Virus record (IMG/VR): IMGVR_UViG_3300033388_000677
Coordinates: 1-46,460 of that record
Source of the DNA: a virus
Length of the DNA: 46,460 bases
Direction: 5' to 3' (one strand)
In this document: positions 1 through 8,222 of the stretch, piece after piece
How positions within the stretch are numbered: position 1 is the first letter of the stretch
Layout: each line of letters starts with the position of its first letter
Notes under the pieces: model-generated
Told to the model about the DNA's origin: nothing
Database searches by the model: none
What the model saw: the letters and a program-made list of their open reading frames with translations, nothing else
Translations under genes and position numbers: made by a program

Positions 1-15
1 GTTTTGATTCGGCAG
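1..15. repeat. Terminal direct repeat (15 bp), other copy at 46446-46460
   Basis: The first 15 bases (GTTTTGATTCGGCAG) are repeated exactly as the last 15 bases. This fits a circular or circularly permuted genome whose assembly overlaps itself. It is too short to be called a packaging repeat with confidence, and an assembler k-mer overlap would look the same. Confidence 0.8.
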
Positions 16-168
16 CGCCCACCTCGCGCAATTTTTGATGTTTGACCTATGCTTGACCTTGAGAGTGGTTGAGAGCTACACTACTCCCATAGTCAAGAAA
101 GTAGATACCAGCGGTAAGGGTTAAATAGGTATCCGCTATCGGCGTTATAGAGCGTTACAGGGTTGTTT
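16..168. other. Non-coding leader before the packaging module
   Basis: About 150 bases without a convincing gene. With 46358-46460 it forms one intergenic region if the molecule is circular. It holds a possible promoter (53-82) and a 6-bp inverted pair, CTTGAC at 52-57 and GTCAAG at 93-98, that could be an operator. Lying just upstream of the terminase genes, it is a reasonable place for a packaging site, but none is visible. Confidence 0.4.
53..82 (+). promoter_or_regulatory. Possible sigma70-type promoter for the late operon
   Basis: TTGACC at 53-58 (5 of 6 to the -35 consensus), an 18-base spacer, then TACACT at 77-82 (4 of 6 to the -10). It points at the first gene of the packaging and head operon. 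Weak -10, so this is tentative. Confidence 0.3.
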
Positions 169-565
169 ATGAAAAAAAAAAATATGTATAGATTTTGATG
201 GTGTTATATATCCAAACTTTAAATATTTTGGTACGAGTATTTTACGCGGCGATCCGGTTCCCGGTACTGTTGATGCACTTAATAAGTTATCGCAATGTTT
301 TAACGTTGTAATACATTCGTCGAGGTGTGATACGAACGAAGGGTTTGAAGCAATAAAATCATATTTAAAAAAATATGATATACCGTTCGAAGTGGTTAAA
401 GATAAACCTACGGCGCATATTTACATTGACGACCGCGCAGTATGTTTTAATGGTGTTTGGGACGATACGATCAAAAATATAGAATCATTTAAACAATGGC
501 AATTAGACGATAAGTTAAGAGCTAAAATATTCCGTAAACGGAATAGGCGTTCGCGTCGTGACTAA
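169..565 (+). CDS. HAD-superfamily phosphatase-like protein, frameshifted at an A11 run
   Basis: All four HAD motifs are visible: DxD in CIDFDGVIYP, the Ser motif in VIHSSR, a Lys in VKDKP, and the acidic pair in YIDDRA. The family hydrolyses phosphoesters through an aspartyl-phosphate; the substrate here is unknown. The good frame has no ATG, GTG or TTG near its beginning. The only sensible start is ATG 169 after an AGGG Shine-Dalgarno, and it is followed at once by eleven A (172-182) that put it out of frame by one base. Ten A would give a product of about 131 aa. The run may slip during transcription or translation, be a real mutation, or be a sequencing error. The end overlaps the terminase small subunit start by 8 bases, which suggests an expressed gene. 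Confidence 0.7.
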
Positions 566-1421
566 TCGATTAGTATCTAAAGCAGAGTTTGCACGTATCG
601 CGGGTGTTACTAATGGCGCTATAACTAAATTGTTAAAAACACAACTTAAAAACACAATGGTCGGTAAACGCATCGACGTTAACCACGCGAAAGCGGTTAA
701 ATATATAAAAGACAAAGCCGACGCTATGACCACCGAACCCGCGACCGGTATTGATCCGTTATACGAGTACGCCGTAGAGTATTGTCAATCGAAGAAAAAG
801 ATATCTATATCAGCATTGCAACGTAAATTACGTGTTGGGTACAACAGGGCGAAGCGTATCGCCGATATGATGGTACTCGCCGGTGTTGATATTGACGGTA
901 CAAAATCACCAGCCACACCGAAGAAAAAATCCGCCCATGTGGTCAAGGGTCACAACGCCGCTAAGAATAAAAAAGAGGCTGAATCGTTATCAGAACTAAA
1001 AGAAGAAATCGAAAGCGGTAGTATGGTTCACGATATACCCGAAGACCTCGACGACTTCGTCGATATGACCCTCCGGGAAATATTGCAACGGTTCGGAACT
1101 AAAACCGCGTTTCTGGATTGGCTAAAGGCTACAAAATCAATCGAGGACATAAACGAAAAGCGTTTAAAAAATGCACAAACACGCGGCGAACTCGTTAACC
1201 GGGATTTAGTTAAACTCGGTGTTATTGAACCGTTCGACACCGCGTTTAATAAATTGCTAACGGATGGTGCGAAGACAATCGCGCGCCGGGTTTGTGCAAT
1301 GAATGGCGCGGGTCGATCCGTTGCCGATTGCGAAACATTTGTCGCCGATCAAATTAGTAGTTTTATCCGCCCGGCTAAAGCGAAAATTAACAGAGCGTTG
1401 AAAAAACGCATAAAGGTATAA
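558..1421 (+). CDS. Terminase small subunit with FtsK-gamma-like DNA-binding domain
   Basis: 287 aa from GTG 558. Three parts can be seen. Residues about 8-55 form a helix-turn-helix like lambda Nu1 (AEFARIAGVTNGAITKLL, then VGKRIDVNHAKAVKYI). Residues about 68-115 (DPLYEYAVEY, ISISALQRKLRVGYNRAKR) match the FtsK gamma winged helix very closely. A charged helical C-terminal half of about 170 aa resembles the rest of phage terminase small subunits. The role is recognition of phage DNA and recruitment of the large subunit, which lies three genes downstream. The assignment as small subunit rests on domain type plus position. The gamma-type domain, which in FtsK reads the KOPS sequence, is unusual here. 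Confidence 0.75.
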   Translation: MTNRLVSKAEFARIAGVTNGAITKLLKTQLKNTMVGKRIDVNHAKAVKYIKDKADAMTTEPATGIDPLYEYAVEYCQSKKKISISALQRKLRVGYNRAKRIADMMVLAGVDIDGTKSPATPKKKSAHVVKGHNAAKNKKEAESLSELKEEIESGSMVHDIPEDLDDFVDMTLREILQRFGTKTAFLDWLKATKSIEDINEKRLKNAQTRGELVNRDLVKLGVIEPFDTAFNKLLTDGAKTIARRVCAMNGAGRSVADCETFVADQISSFIRPAKAKINRALKKRIKV

Positions 1422-1424
1422 ATT

Positions 1425-1628
1425 ATGGAATCCGCAGGTATAGTATTAGATAGTTGGAAACTTCCAATATTTGAAAAAATGTTAAACGATAACAATTATA
1501 AATATACACAACACCCCGGTATAACAAAAGATGCCATAACGCTAAAAGTTGAATTCGAAGACATTAAAAAATTACAACCTTTAATCGCTAAAGCAAATCA
1601 AGACGCGGCAAAAAGTAAGTTAAATTAA
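1425..1628 (+). CDS. Small conserved phage protein of the packaging module
   Basis: 67 aa, 3 bases after the terminase small subunit and directly followed by the next gene, so part of the same operon. The opening pattern (GIVLDSWKLPIFEKML, with a later HPGITKDAITLKVEF) is typical of small proteins found beside phage terminases. No catalytic motif or membrane segment is visible and the function is unknown. Confidence 0.75.
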   Translation: MESAGIVLDSWKLPIFEKMLNDNNYKYTQHPGITKDAITLKVEFEDIKKLQPLIAKANQDAAKSKLN

Positions 1629-1913
1629 ATGAATATTCCACATGATTGTCCTAGAGGTTTAACTAATTGTATATCGCTTGCTAACATTATATCGGATGAT
1701 AAAACATCTTTTTTTTGTTGCGGTGAAAATAACGGCGTTAATAGAATTGTTAAAACTGATATTTTCACAACCTGTTTTAAAGGCGAATTTAGGGACGAAA
1801 TAAACCATAACGATAAACGAGATTTAATACATTTATCGTCTGTTATTATTCAATCGTTAGCCGTTGTTGAAAAAAGTTACGACGACAAAAACGATTGGTC
1901 CCCGTGGGATTAA
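1629..1913 (+). CDS. Hypothetical protein, cysteine-containing
   Basis: 94 aa, beginning one base after the preceding stop and ending 5 bases before the terminase large subunit. It has five cysteines (PHDCPRGLTNC near the N-terminus, FFCCGENNG, TTCFKG), which may bind metal, but no spacing matches a known zinc finger. Kept as real because of tight operon packing and codon style. Confidence 0.65.
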   Translation: MNIPHDCPRGLTNCISLANIISDDKTSFFCCGENNGVNRIVKTDIFTTCFKGEFRDEINHNDKRDLIHLSSVIIQSLAVVEKSYDDKNDWSPWD

Positions 1914-1918
1914 ATTAA

Positions 1919-3907
1919 ATGCCCGAAATAGATAACATAGGCGCGGATTGGTTAGCGGACGAAGTCGACGAACTAACCGATTTAATTACCCATGTTTTAC
2001 CCTCGACGTTTAACGAAGAAAATAGATATCTCCCGGAATCCGTTACCAGTATCCCCGGTTACCTTCGTTACGATGTTAACCCGTTCATGCGCGAGATTGT
2101 GGATTGTGCCGACGTAAATTCCCCGGTGCGCGAAGTCAATGTAAAAAAAGGCGTACAAATAACTTATACAACGTTACTCGAATCCGTCATGTTATATTTT
2201 ATGGCGCATATAAAAACCGTACCGTTAATGTTTTTAACCGCCGATAAAGAACTCGCAATCGCCCGCGTTGAAAATAGTATTATCCCTATGTTAAATCAAT
2301 CCGGGTTCGCCGATATTATTAGATCAAGCGACGAAGGTAACTCGCGTAAAACTGGTAAAACAAAAGACCATTTACAATGGGAAGGCGGCGGATATATGGT
2401 TCCGTTCGGTGCGAAGACCGCCGACAAAATGCGTATGTTTTCTATCATGGTTATGTTAAAAGATGAACTCGACGCGTGGCAAGATACCGTAGGTAAAGAC
2501 GGCGACCCTGACGCACTAAGCGACGACCGTTGTTCGGCGTATTGGGAACGACGAAAAATATTTCGCGGGTCCACTCCATTAATTTTAAATAATTCAAAAA
2601 TACAATCGGCATACTTACGCGGCGACCAACGTCATTACATGGTTAATTGTAAATCGTGTGGGTTTCCACAAGCGTTACGGTGGGAAACTAAAGATAAAAA
2701 AACCGGAATACTTGGCGGCTTTAAATGGGATATGGACGACGGCGTATTAAATTTAGAATCGGTTAGATATCTTTGTCAAAATTGCGGCGAACCACATTAC
2801 GAACACGATAAAGAATTATTATTCAGTCCCGACGGTGGTGCAAAATGGGAACCAACTGCGCGACCCGCCGAACCGAATATCCGTTCGTATCATTTACCGG
2901 CAATGTATTCGCCGATAGGTATGCAACCGTGGTACAAATGTGTAAGCGCATATTTAAAAGGTTTCGACCCGGTTGCTAAAAAAGTAAAAGACATTGGCAA
3001 GTATCAAGTTTTTTATAATAATATTTTAGCGGAACCGTTTGAAGTTAAAGGAACTAAAGTTCGATTCGAACAAGTATCCGCACACCGTCGAACGGTTTAT
3101 CGTTTAGGTGAAATACCGAACACTTACGCGGCAAAATATTCCGGGTCCGTTATTTTATTTTTAACATGTCAAGTCGATGTACATAAAAATAATTTAGCGG
3201 TTTCCGTTATGGGTTGGACCCGCGACATGCGTTGTTATGTTATCGATTATTGGCGGTTTGAAGTTACCGGCGACGAGGACGATTGTAGCGAATTAACATC
3301 GCCTGTATGGGGTCGACTTCAAAAGTTAATCGAAGAAACAATCTACACCGCCGACGACGGAAAAAAATATAAAATTATATTAACGTTAGTCGATGCCGGT
3401 TACGCTAACGATACGGTTACAACTTTTTGTAGCGTTTACGCGTCGGGTGTTTATCCGATATTGGGTCGCGACCGCCCCGGTAAAAATCAAACGATAAAAG
3501 AGTTTGCAAAATTCGAAACGCAATCCGGGACCACCGGTTACAAAATTGTCGTCGATCATTACAAGGATCGTTTGTCGTCGGTGTTGCGTCGTGATTGGGT
3601 AGAAGGCGCGGGCGAGCAACCAACGTACCATTTTAACGCCCCGGTCGATATTACTGATAAACAATTAAAAGAATTGACAGTCGAAAGTCGTCGCGAGAAA
3701 AAGGACCCACAAACCGGCGTAACGTCGTATTTCTGGTATCGTCCGGGTAACGCTCGCAATGAGTTGTGGGATTTATTGGTATACGGACACGCCGCCGTAG
3801 AAATACTAGCGTACACGATATGTATAGAGCATTTCGAACTATCCACGATAGAGTGGTCGAAGTTTTGGGACTACGTCGAAGCCGATAAACTTTACTATTC
3901 CGATTAA
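1919..3907 (+). CDS. Terminase large subunit, GpA family
   Basis: 662 aa, the usual length for lambda GpA-type packaging ATPase/nucleases. The N-terminal ATPase part has the family's degenerate Walker A region (VKKGVQITYTT), a LFLTADKE-type strand and the FRGSTPL segment. A zinc-binding insert follows (CKSCGFP ... CQNCGEP). The C-terminal nuclease part includes the acidic strands FLTCQVDVHKNN and ILTLVDAGYAND. The enzyme pumps DNA into the prohead at the portal and cuts it. The portal gene follows one small gene later. Confidence 0.93.
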   Translation: MPEIDNIGADWLADEVDELTDLITHVLPSTFNEENRYLPESVTSIPGYLRYDVNPFMREIVDCADVNSPVREVNVKKGVQITYTTLLESVMLYFMAHIKTVPLMFLTADKELAIARVENSIIPMLNQSGFADIIRSSDEGNSRKTGKTKDHLQWEGGGYMVPFGAKTADKMRMFSIMVMLKDELDAWQDTVGKDGDPDALSDDRCSAYWERRKIFRGSTPLILNNSKIQSAYLRGDQRHYMVNCKSCGFPQALRWETKDKKTGILGGFKWDMDDGVLNLESVRYLCQNCGEPHYEHDKELLFSPDGGAKWEPTARPAEPNIRSYHLPAMYSPIGMQPWYKCVSAYLKGFDPVAKKVKDIGKYQVFYNNILAEPFEVKGTKVRFEQVSAHRRTVYRLGEIPNTYAAKYSGSVILFLTCQVDVHKNNLAVSVMGWTRDMRCYVIDYWRFEVTGDEDDCSELTSPVWGRLQKLIEETIYTADDGKKYKIILTLVDAGYANDTVTTFCSVYASGVYPILGRDRPGKNQTIKEFAKFETQSGTTGYKIVVDHYKDRLSSVLRRDWVEGAGEQPTYHFNAPVDITDKQLKELTVESRREKKDPQTGVTSYFWYRPGNARNELWDLLVYGHAAVEILAYTICIEHFELSTIEWSKFWDYVEADKLYYSD

Positions 3908-3950
3908 ATAGATATACTAAGTTATATTTTACAATCCACGGGCGCTATAA

Positions 3951-4211
3951 ATGGCGATTAACGACACTTTTTTAGAAGCACGTATAACCGCAACGGAAGC
4001 CGCTATCGTGGCGTATGAAGCGGCGCAACTTGCGTTTGCTACGGATGGTAACATGCAGTCGTATAAACTCGATACAGGGCAAAGTATACAAACCGTAACC
4101 CGTGCCGATTTAGATATGATTACGAAAACCGTGCAAAGTTTATATAATCAATTATCCACATTATGCGCGCGTAAAAACGGCGCGGCATCTATAGGGCGTC
4201 CCGCATGGTAA
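3951..4211 (+). CDS. gpW-like / DUF6148-type head-tail connector protein
   Basis: 86 aa, mostly alpha-helical. It has repeated Ala-rich helices (ARITATEAAIVAYEAAQLA) and the pattern SYKLDTGQSIQTVTRADL typical of small proteins between terminase and portal. In lambda the gene at this position (W) makes a head-completion protein. Its end overlaps the portal start by 7 bases. Assignment rests on position and general pattern. Confidence 0.7.
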   Translation: MAINDTFLEARITATEAAIVAYEAAQLAFATDGNMQSYKLDTGQSIQTVTRADLDMITKTVQSLYNQLSTLCARKNGAASIGRPAW

Positions 4212-5899
4212 ACGAAAATTTACGGTCTAAAATTTCGCAAGCAATCGGCGGTAGTTCTATCCCGGACGCGTTACCATCACTCATTACCGACGGGAATTTA
4301 GACGCGGTAGACCTTCGTAATTTATCAGCACACGCCGGGCAGTTTACACAATCAGGTTTTCAAAATTCACTATACGACGGCGGTAAATTTTTCGGCGGTT
4401 TCGGTTTAACACAAATTCAAACGGTTGATTATTGGACGTTACGCGCACGGTCGTCGCAATTATTCAACGAAAATTTATATGCTCGCGGCTTAATTCGTCG
4501 CCTTATTACAAACGAAATTAACACCGGGTTAACGCCCGAATCTATGCCCGACGAATCGATTATCGGCGTCGCCGAAGATAGTTTAACTGATTGGACCGAA
4601 ACGGTTGAAAATCGTTTTAACGTGTGGCATAAAAATCCAAAATTATGCGATTGGAAGCGTGAATCTACATTCGGTGATTTACAACGCACCATACGACGCG
4701 AAGCGTTAGTAAGCGGCGATATATTAATCGTAATACGTCGATCGCCTACAACTAAATTACCGATGATACAATTAATAAACGGTAGTAAAGTACAAACACC
4801 GTTAGCGAATAAAGCTAAAATAAGACAAGGTAGCGTAATTAAACACGGTGTCGAGTTTGATCGTAACGGTCGTGTTGCGGCTCATTGGATTAAACAAGAC
4901 GATGGCGACTTTAAGCGTATGCCCGCGTTTGGCGAAAAATCAGGGCGTCGGTTATCGTGGTTAGTTTACGGAACGGATAAACGACTCGACGAAGTTCGCG
5001 GTCAACCGTTGTTAGCGTTAATTATGCAATCGTTGAAAGAGTTAGACCGTTATCGCGATAGCGCACAACGTAAAGCGGTTATTAATTCGTTAATCGCTAT
5101 GTCGGTCGAAAAGTCCACCGATAAAATGGGAACGTTACCGGGTCAAGGTGGCGCGGTTCGTAACGATTCCGCAACAATCACCGACGGCGACGGTACAAGT
5201 CGCACATTAAACGTCGCGCAATATTTACCCGGTGTAACCGTCGACGAAATGCAAGTCGGCGAAACGTTGAAAATGCACGGAGGACAAGGTACCGACGTAA
5301 GCTTCCCTCCATTTGAAGAAGCTATCGTACAAGCTATGGCATGGGCGAACGAAGTACCCCCGGAAATATTACGCCTCGCGTTTTCAAATAATTACAGTGC
5401 GTCACAAGCCGCGATAAATGAATTTAAAATATACCTTAATCGTATATGGTCCGATTTTGGCGAAACAGTTTGTACGCCGATTTATATCGAATGGCTACTA
5501 AGCGAAACGCTACTCGGTAAGATAAAAGCGTCGGGTTTATTGCAATCATGGCGCACACCTTCGGAGTACGACATATTCGGCGCATGGACTAGCGTTGATT
5601 GGTACGGATCGATTAAACCTTCGACCGATATGTTAAAACAAGGTAAAGGCGCGCAATTGTGGATTAAATTAGGTTTAACCACACACGCACGCGAAGCACG
5701 TAACGCGACCGGTACTAAATTTACGAAAAATGTAAAACGACTTAAAACCGAAAACAAATTACTAGCCGAAGCCGCGCGACCGTTGTTAGAATTACAAGCA
5801 GAATTCGGAACGGCGGAAACTGATGCCGCAATCGAAGCATTAAACAATGCCACCGATAATATGGTCGCGATGGTCGAAGATAAAGTCGATGCCATTTAA
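4205..5899 (+). CDS. Portal protein, lambda GpB family
   Basis: 564 aa. Recognisable segments are WTLRARSSQLFNENLYARGL and RLITNEINTGLTPES near the N-terminus, LVYGTDKRLDEVRGQPLL in the middle, and PPEILRLAFSNNYSASQAA towards the C-terminal third, all typical of lambda-type portals. It forms the dodecameric ring for DNA entry and tail joining at one capsid vertex. It overlaps both neighbours, so translation is probably coupled. Confidence 0.93.
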   Translation: MVNENLRSKISQAIGGSSIPDALPSLITDGNLDAVDLRNLSAHAGQFTQSGFQNSLYDGGKFFGGFGLTQIQTVDYWTLRARSSQLFNENLYARGLIRRLITNEINTGLTPESMPDESIIGVAEDSLTDWTETVENRFNVWHKNPKLCDWKRESTFGDLQRTIRREALVSGDILIVIRRSPTTKLPMIQLINGSKVQTPLANKAKIRQGSVIKHGVEFDRNGRVAAHWIKQDDGDFKRMPAFGEKSGRRLSWLVYGTDKRLDEVRGQPLLALIMQSLKELDRYRDSAQRKAVINSLIAMSVEKSTDKMGTLPGQGGAVRNDSATITDGDGTSRTLNVAQYLPGVTVDEMQVGETLKMHGGQGTDVSFPPFEEAIVQAMAWANEVPPEILRLAFSNNYSASQAAINEFKIYLNRIWSDFGETVCTPIYIEWLLSETLLGKIKASGLLQSWRTPSEYDIFGAWTSVDWYGSIKPSTDMLKQGKGAQLWIKLGLTTHAREARNATGTKFTKNVKRLKTENKLLAEAARPLLELQAEFGTAETDAAIEALNNATDNMVAMVEDKVDAI

Positions 5900-6521
5900 T
5901 TTTTACGATAGAGCAAAAGCGTTATTAGGTATTACTGACAATTTCGAAACTAATATCGCGACAACAAATAACGCGATAGATGTTGCTTTACGCGACGGGT
6001 ATGGTAATCCTTATGAGTCTGACGATGGTTCAATTCCGACGATAACGCATCAACACCACCAAATCCATCAAGGTAACGGGTTTACCCATGCCAATGTGCA
6101 TGCAGGGCTTGCTAGTAGCGCAACATCTACGCATTTAATGGTAGTGGGTAATAACGCCGTACATTTAAGGTCGTTTAATTTGCAGACAACAACCGCACCA
6201 TGTACAGCCTCATATTTTGAAAATGTTGTAGTTTCTGACAACGGCTCAATTATGGGTGTTGGTAATAATAACAGAACTAGCGATAAAACACCCACGATGG
6301 CTATATATTTAGATCCTGTTATTACAGACGTGGGCGACCCGATAGGATCTTCATTGATACCCTCTACCTCACAAAAAGGCGGTAACGGTTTAGATATTAT
6401 TACAGGCGGTGAATGGATATTAAAACCTAATACAATTTATTCTTTTGGATTAACAAATAATACAAATCAGGATATAGACTATAGCGTTGTTTTATTCTGG
6501 TACGAACCGCAATTAGGTTAA
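5889..6521 (+). CDS. Conserved structural-module protein with HHxIHxGNxF motif
   Basis: 210 aa from ATG 5889, which overlaps the portal stop. Upstream in-frame ATGs lie well inside the portal gene and lack a better ribosome site. The motif QHHQIHQGNGFTHANVHAG followed by a beta-rich C-terminal half (TNNTNQDIDYSVVLFWYEPQ) is common in small virion-module proteins of tailed phages. It may be a capsid-associated or decoration protein. No enzyme motif is visible and the precise role is unknown. Confidence 0.7.
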   Translation: MPFNFYDRAKALLGITDNFETNIATTNNAIDVALRDGYGNPYESDDGSIPTITHQHHQIHQGNGFTHANVHAGLASSATSTHLMVVGNNAVHLRSFNLQTTTAPCTASYFENVVVSDNGSIMGVGNNNRTSDKTPTMAIYLDPVITDVGDPIGSSLIPSTSQKGGNGLDIITGGEWILKPNTIYSFGLTNNTNQDIDYSVVLFWYEPQLG

Positions 6522-6580
6522 TAATTGATATATTTAAAAGTAAAGGTTACTATGCAACTAATTATAAAAGAGGTTCGACC

Positions 6581-7777
6581 ATGTGGCTATTAGAATCTAG
6601 TGTCAGGGACGCAATGCAAGCGGCTATTATTGCGGGCGCTTCACCATCCGCCGAGCAACAAGCACAGTTTCAAGCGATGCAAATTTCGGCATTATCCGAA
6701 GGTGGGTCAAGCGTTCTTACAATGGCAGGTACTAGCGCCGAAATATCTATTAAAGGCGTCTTAACGAAAGAGCCTAGTTTTTTAGCGATGTTATTCGGCG
6801 GTGGTAACACCACGTACCCGGATATTATAAGCGCGTTAAAAGAAGCAAACGAAAACCCAAACATTGCCGATATCACATTAGTAATTGATTCCCCCGGCGG
6901 TCACATTGACGGCCTATTCGATTTATTAGACACGTTAAAAGCTATACGTAAACCGGTTAAAGCTATCGGTATTAATTTAGTCGCGTCCGCCGCGTATGCT
7001 ATCGCAAGTCAAGCCGACACGATTGTTTCATCGAACGACGCTACCCGGTTCGGTAGTATCGGGATAGTTATGTCGGCTAAAATTGATAACAATAGAATCG
7101 ATATTACAAGTACGAACGCACCGCGAAAAGCGCCGGACGTTCGTACCGAAGAAGGTAAAGCAATGATCGTCGAACAACTCGACGCAATGCACGAATTATT
7201 CGTCGCCGCTATAGCCGATGGGCGAGGCGGTACGACGGACGATATTAATGCTAATTTCGGTCAAGGTGGTGTATTACTTGCCGGGGAAGCATTAAAACGC
7301 GGTATGATTGACAGTATAGCGGCGCGACCGTTACAATCTGTTTCGAATACCAACCCTCAAGCCGCCGCTATTGGCGGGGACAATCAAAAGGTAAAAGTTA
7401 TGAACTTAGCACAACTTAAAGCCGAACACCCCGAAGCGTATAGCGCGGCGGTAAGTGAAGGCGTTACACAAGGCGTTACGCAAGGCGTAACACAGGAACG
7501 CGACCGCGTCAATTCTCATTTAATTATGGGTAAATCATCGGGTGATATGGATACGGCTATTAAAGCGTGTCAAGAAGGTTCAGAAATGACCGGTGTAATG
7601 ACCGCGACATATTTATCGGCTACTGCAAATCGCGCCGACATTACTGCCGCATCCGGTGACGACGACGACGCGGGTGCCGCAGCCGATAACGCTAACGCCG
7701 AAGCAGAAACCGCAGATACAGACGCGGAAAAAATCGCCGCCGGTTTAGAAGCTAAATACGGAATGGAGGTTAAATAG
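6581..7777 (+). CDS. Head maturation protease, S49 (SppA/ClpP-like), with C-terminal scaffold domain
   Basis: 398 aa. Residues about 55-235 are an S49 serine protease: LVIDSPGGHIDG forms the oxyanion region and VASAAYAIAS carries the likely nucleophile (Ser136). The C-terminal 130 residues are acidic and Ala-rich with a GVTQ triplicate (about 294-304), as in scaffolds cleaved during head assembly (lambda C/Nu3 arrangement). The protease removes scaffold and trims head proteins before DNA packaging. A nested start at 7400 would make the scaffold alone. Confidence 0.9.
   Translation: MWLLESSVRDAMQAAIIAGASPSAEQQAQFQAMQISALSEGGSSVLTMAGTSAEISIKGVLTKEPSFLAMLFGGGNTTYPDIISALKEANENPNIADITLVIDSPGGHIDGLFDLLDTLKAIRKPVKAIGINLVASAAYAIASQADTIVSSNDATRFGSIGIVMSAKIDNNRIDITSTNAPRKAPDVRTEEGKAMIVEQLDAMHELFVAAIADGRGGTTDDINANFGQGGVLLAGEALKRGMIDSIAARPLQSVSNTNPQAAAIGGDNQKVKVMNLAQLKAEHPEAYSAAVSEGVTQGVTQGVTQERDRVNSHLIMGKSSGDMDTAIKACQEGSEMTGVMTATYLSATANRADITAASGDDDDAGAAADNANAEAETADTDAEKIAAGLEAKYGMEVK
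7400..7777 (+). CDS. Nested scaffolding protein (in-frame internal start)
   Basis: ATG 7400 is in frame inside the protease gene and is preceded by AAAGG at 7387-7391 with 8 bases of spacing, a good internal ribosome site. The 125-aa product (starting MNLAQLKAEHPEAY) is the helical, acidic C-terminal part of the protease. Lambda makes its Nu3 scaffold from the C gene in exactly this way. The separate product is inferred. Confidence 0.6.
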   Translation: MNLAQLKAEHPEAYSAAVSEGVTQGVTQGVTQERDRVNSHLIMGKSSGDMDTAIKACQEGSEMTGVMTATYLSATANRADITAASGDDDDAGAAADNANAEAETADTDAEKIAAGLEAKYGMEVK

Positions 7778-7779
7778 TC

Positions 7780-8181
7780 ATGGCTAATATAACTACAACC
7801 AATGTGGATTTAGGTAACGTTGTTATCGAAGGTGTTGCGGATCACGACGAGCTATTAACGCTTGCCGGTGCTGATACAATAGCCGAAGGTACTATCCTCG
7901 CGCGCGATTCGGTATCGCTTAAACTGGTGCTTTTCGCTAAAGGCGGTATCACTAATGAAAACGGTATCCCTAAAGCGGTGCTAACCTACGAGGTAGTTTC
8001 TACCGGCGCGGGCGATTCTGCTATACGTGCTTTACAAACGGGTAAAGTTAATTTTAATCGTCTGATTATTGATGCAGACGGCGACAATAGTAATATTGAT
8101 AACGCTGTAATGGATCAATTGCGCGACTATGGTATCGAAACCTTATCCGCTCAAGACCTTTCAATCCTCGATAATCAGTAG
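7780..8181 (+). CDS. Head decoration protein, lambda gpD-like
   Basis: 133 aa, beta-rich, starting two bases after the protease stop and preceded by a strong GGAGG. The segments VVIEGVADHDELLTLAGADTI and GTILARDSV, then KAVLTYEVVSTGAGD, fit trimeric capsid-stabilising decoration proteins. The position between protease and major capsid protein is the lambda D position. Confidence 0.82.
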   Translation: MANITTTNVDLGNVVIEGVADHDELLTLAGADTIAEGTILARDSVSLKLVLFAKGGITNENGIPKAVLTYEVVSTGAGDSAIRALQTGKVNFNRLIIDADGDNSNIDNAVMDQLRDYGIETLSAQDLSILDNQ

Positions 8182-8222
8182 TAAATACTGATATCTATTA
8201 ACTGATTACGGGAGTAATTAAA

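Noticed and set aside
6552-6593. 13-codon leader peptide before the head protease
   Set aside because: Short frame with no clear ribosome site; chance occurrence is likely.
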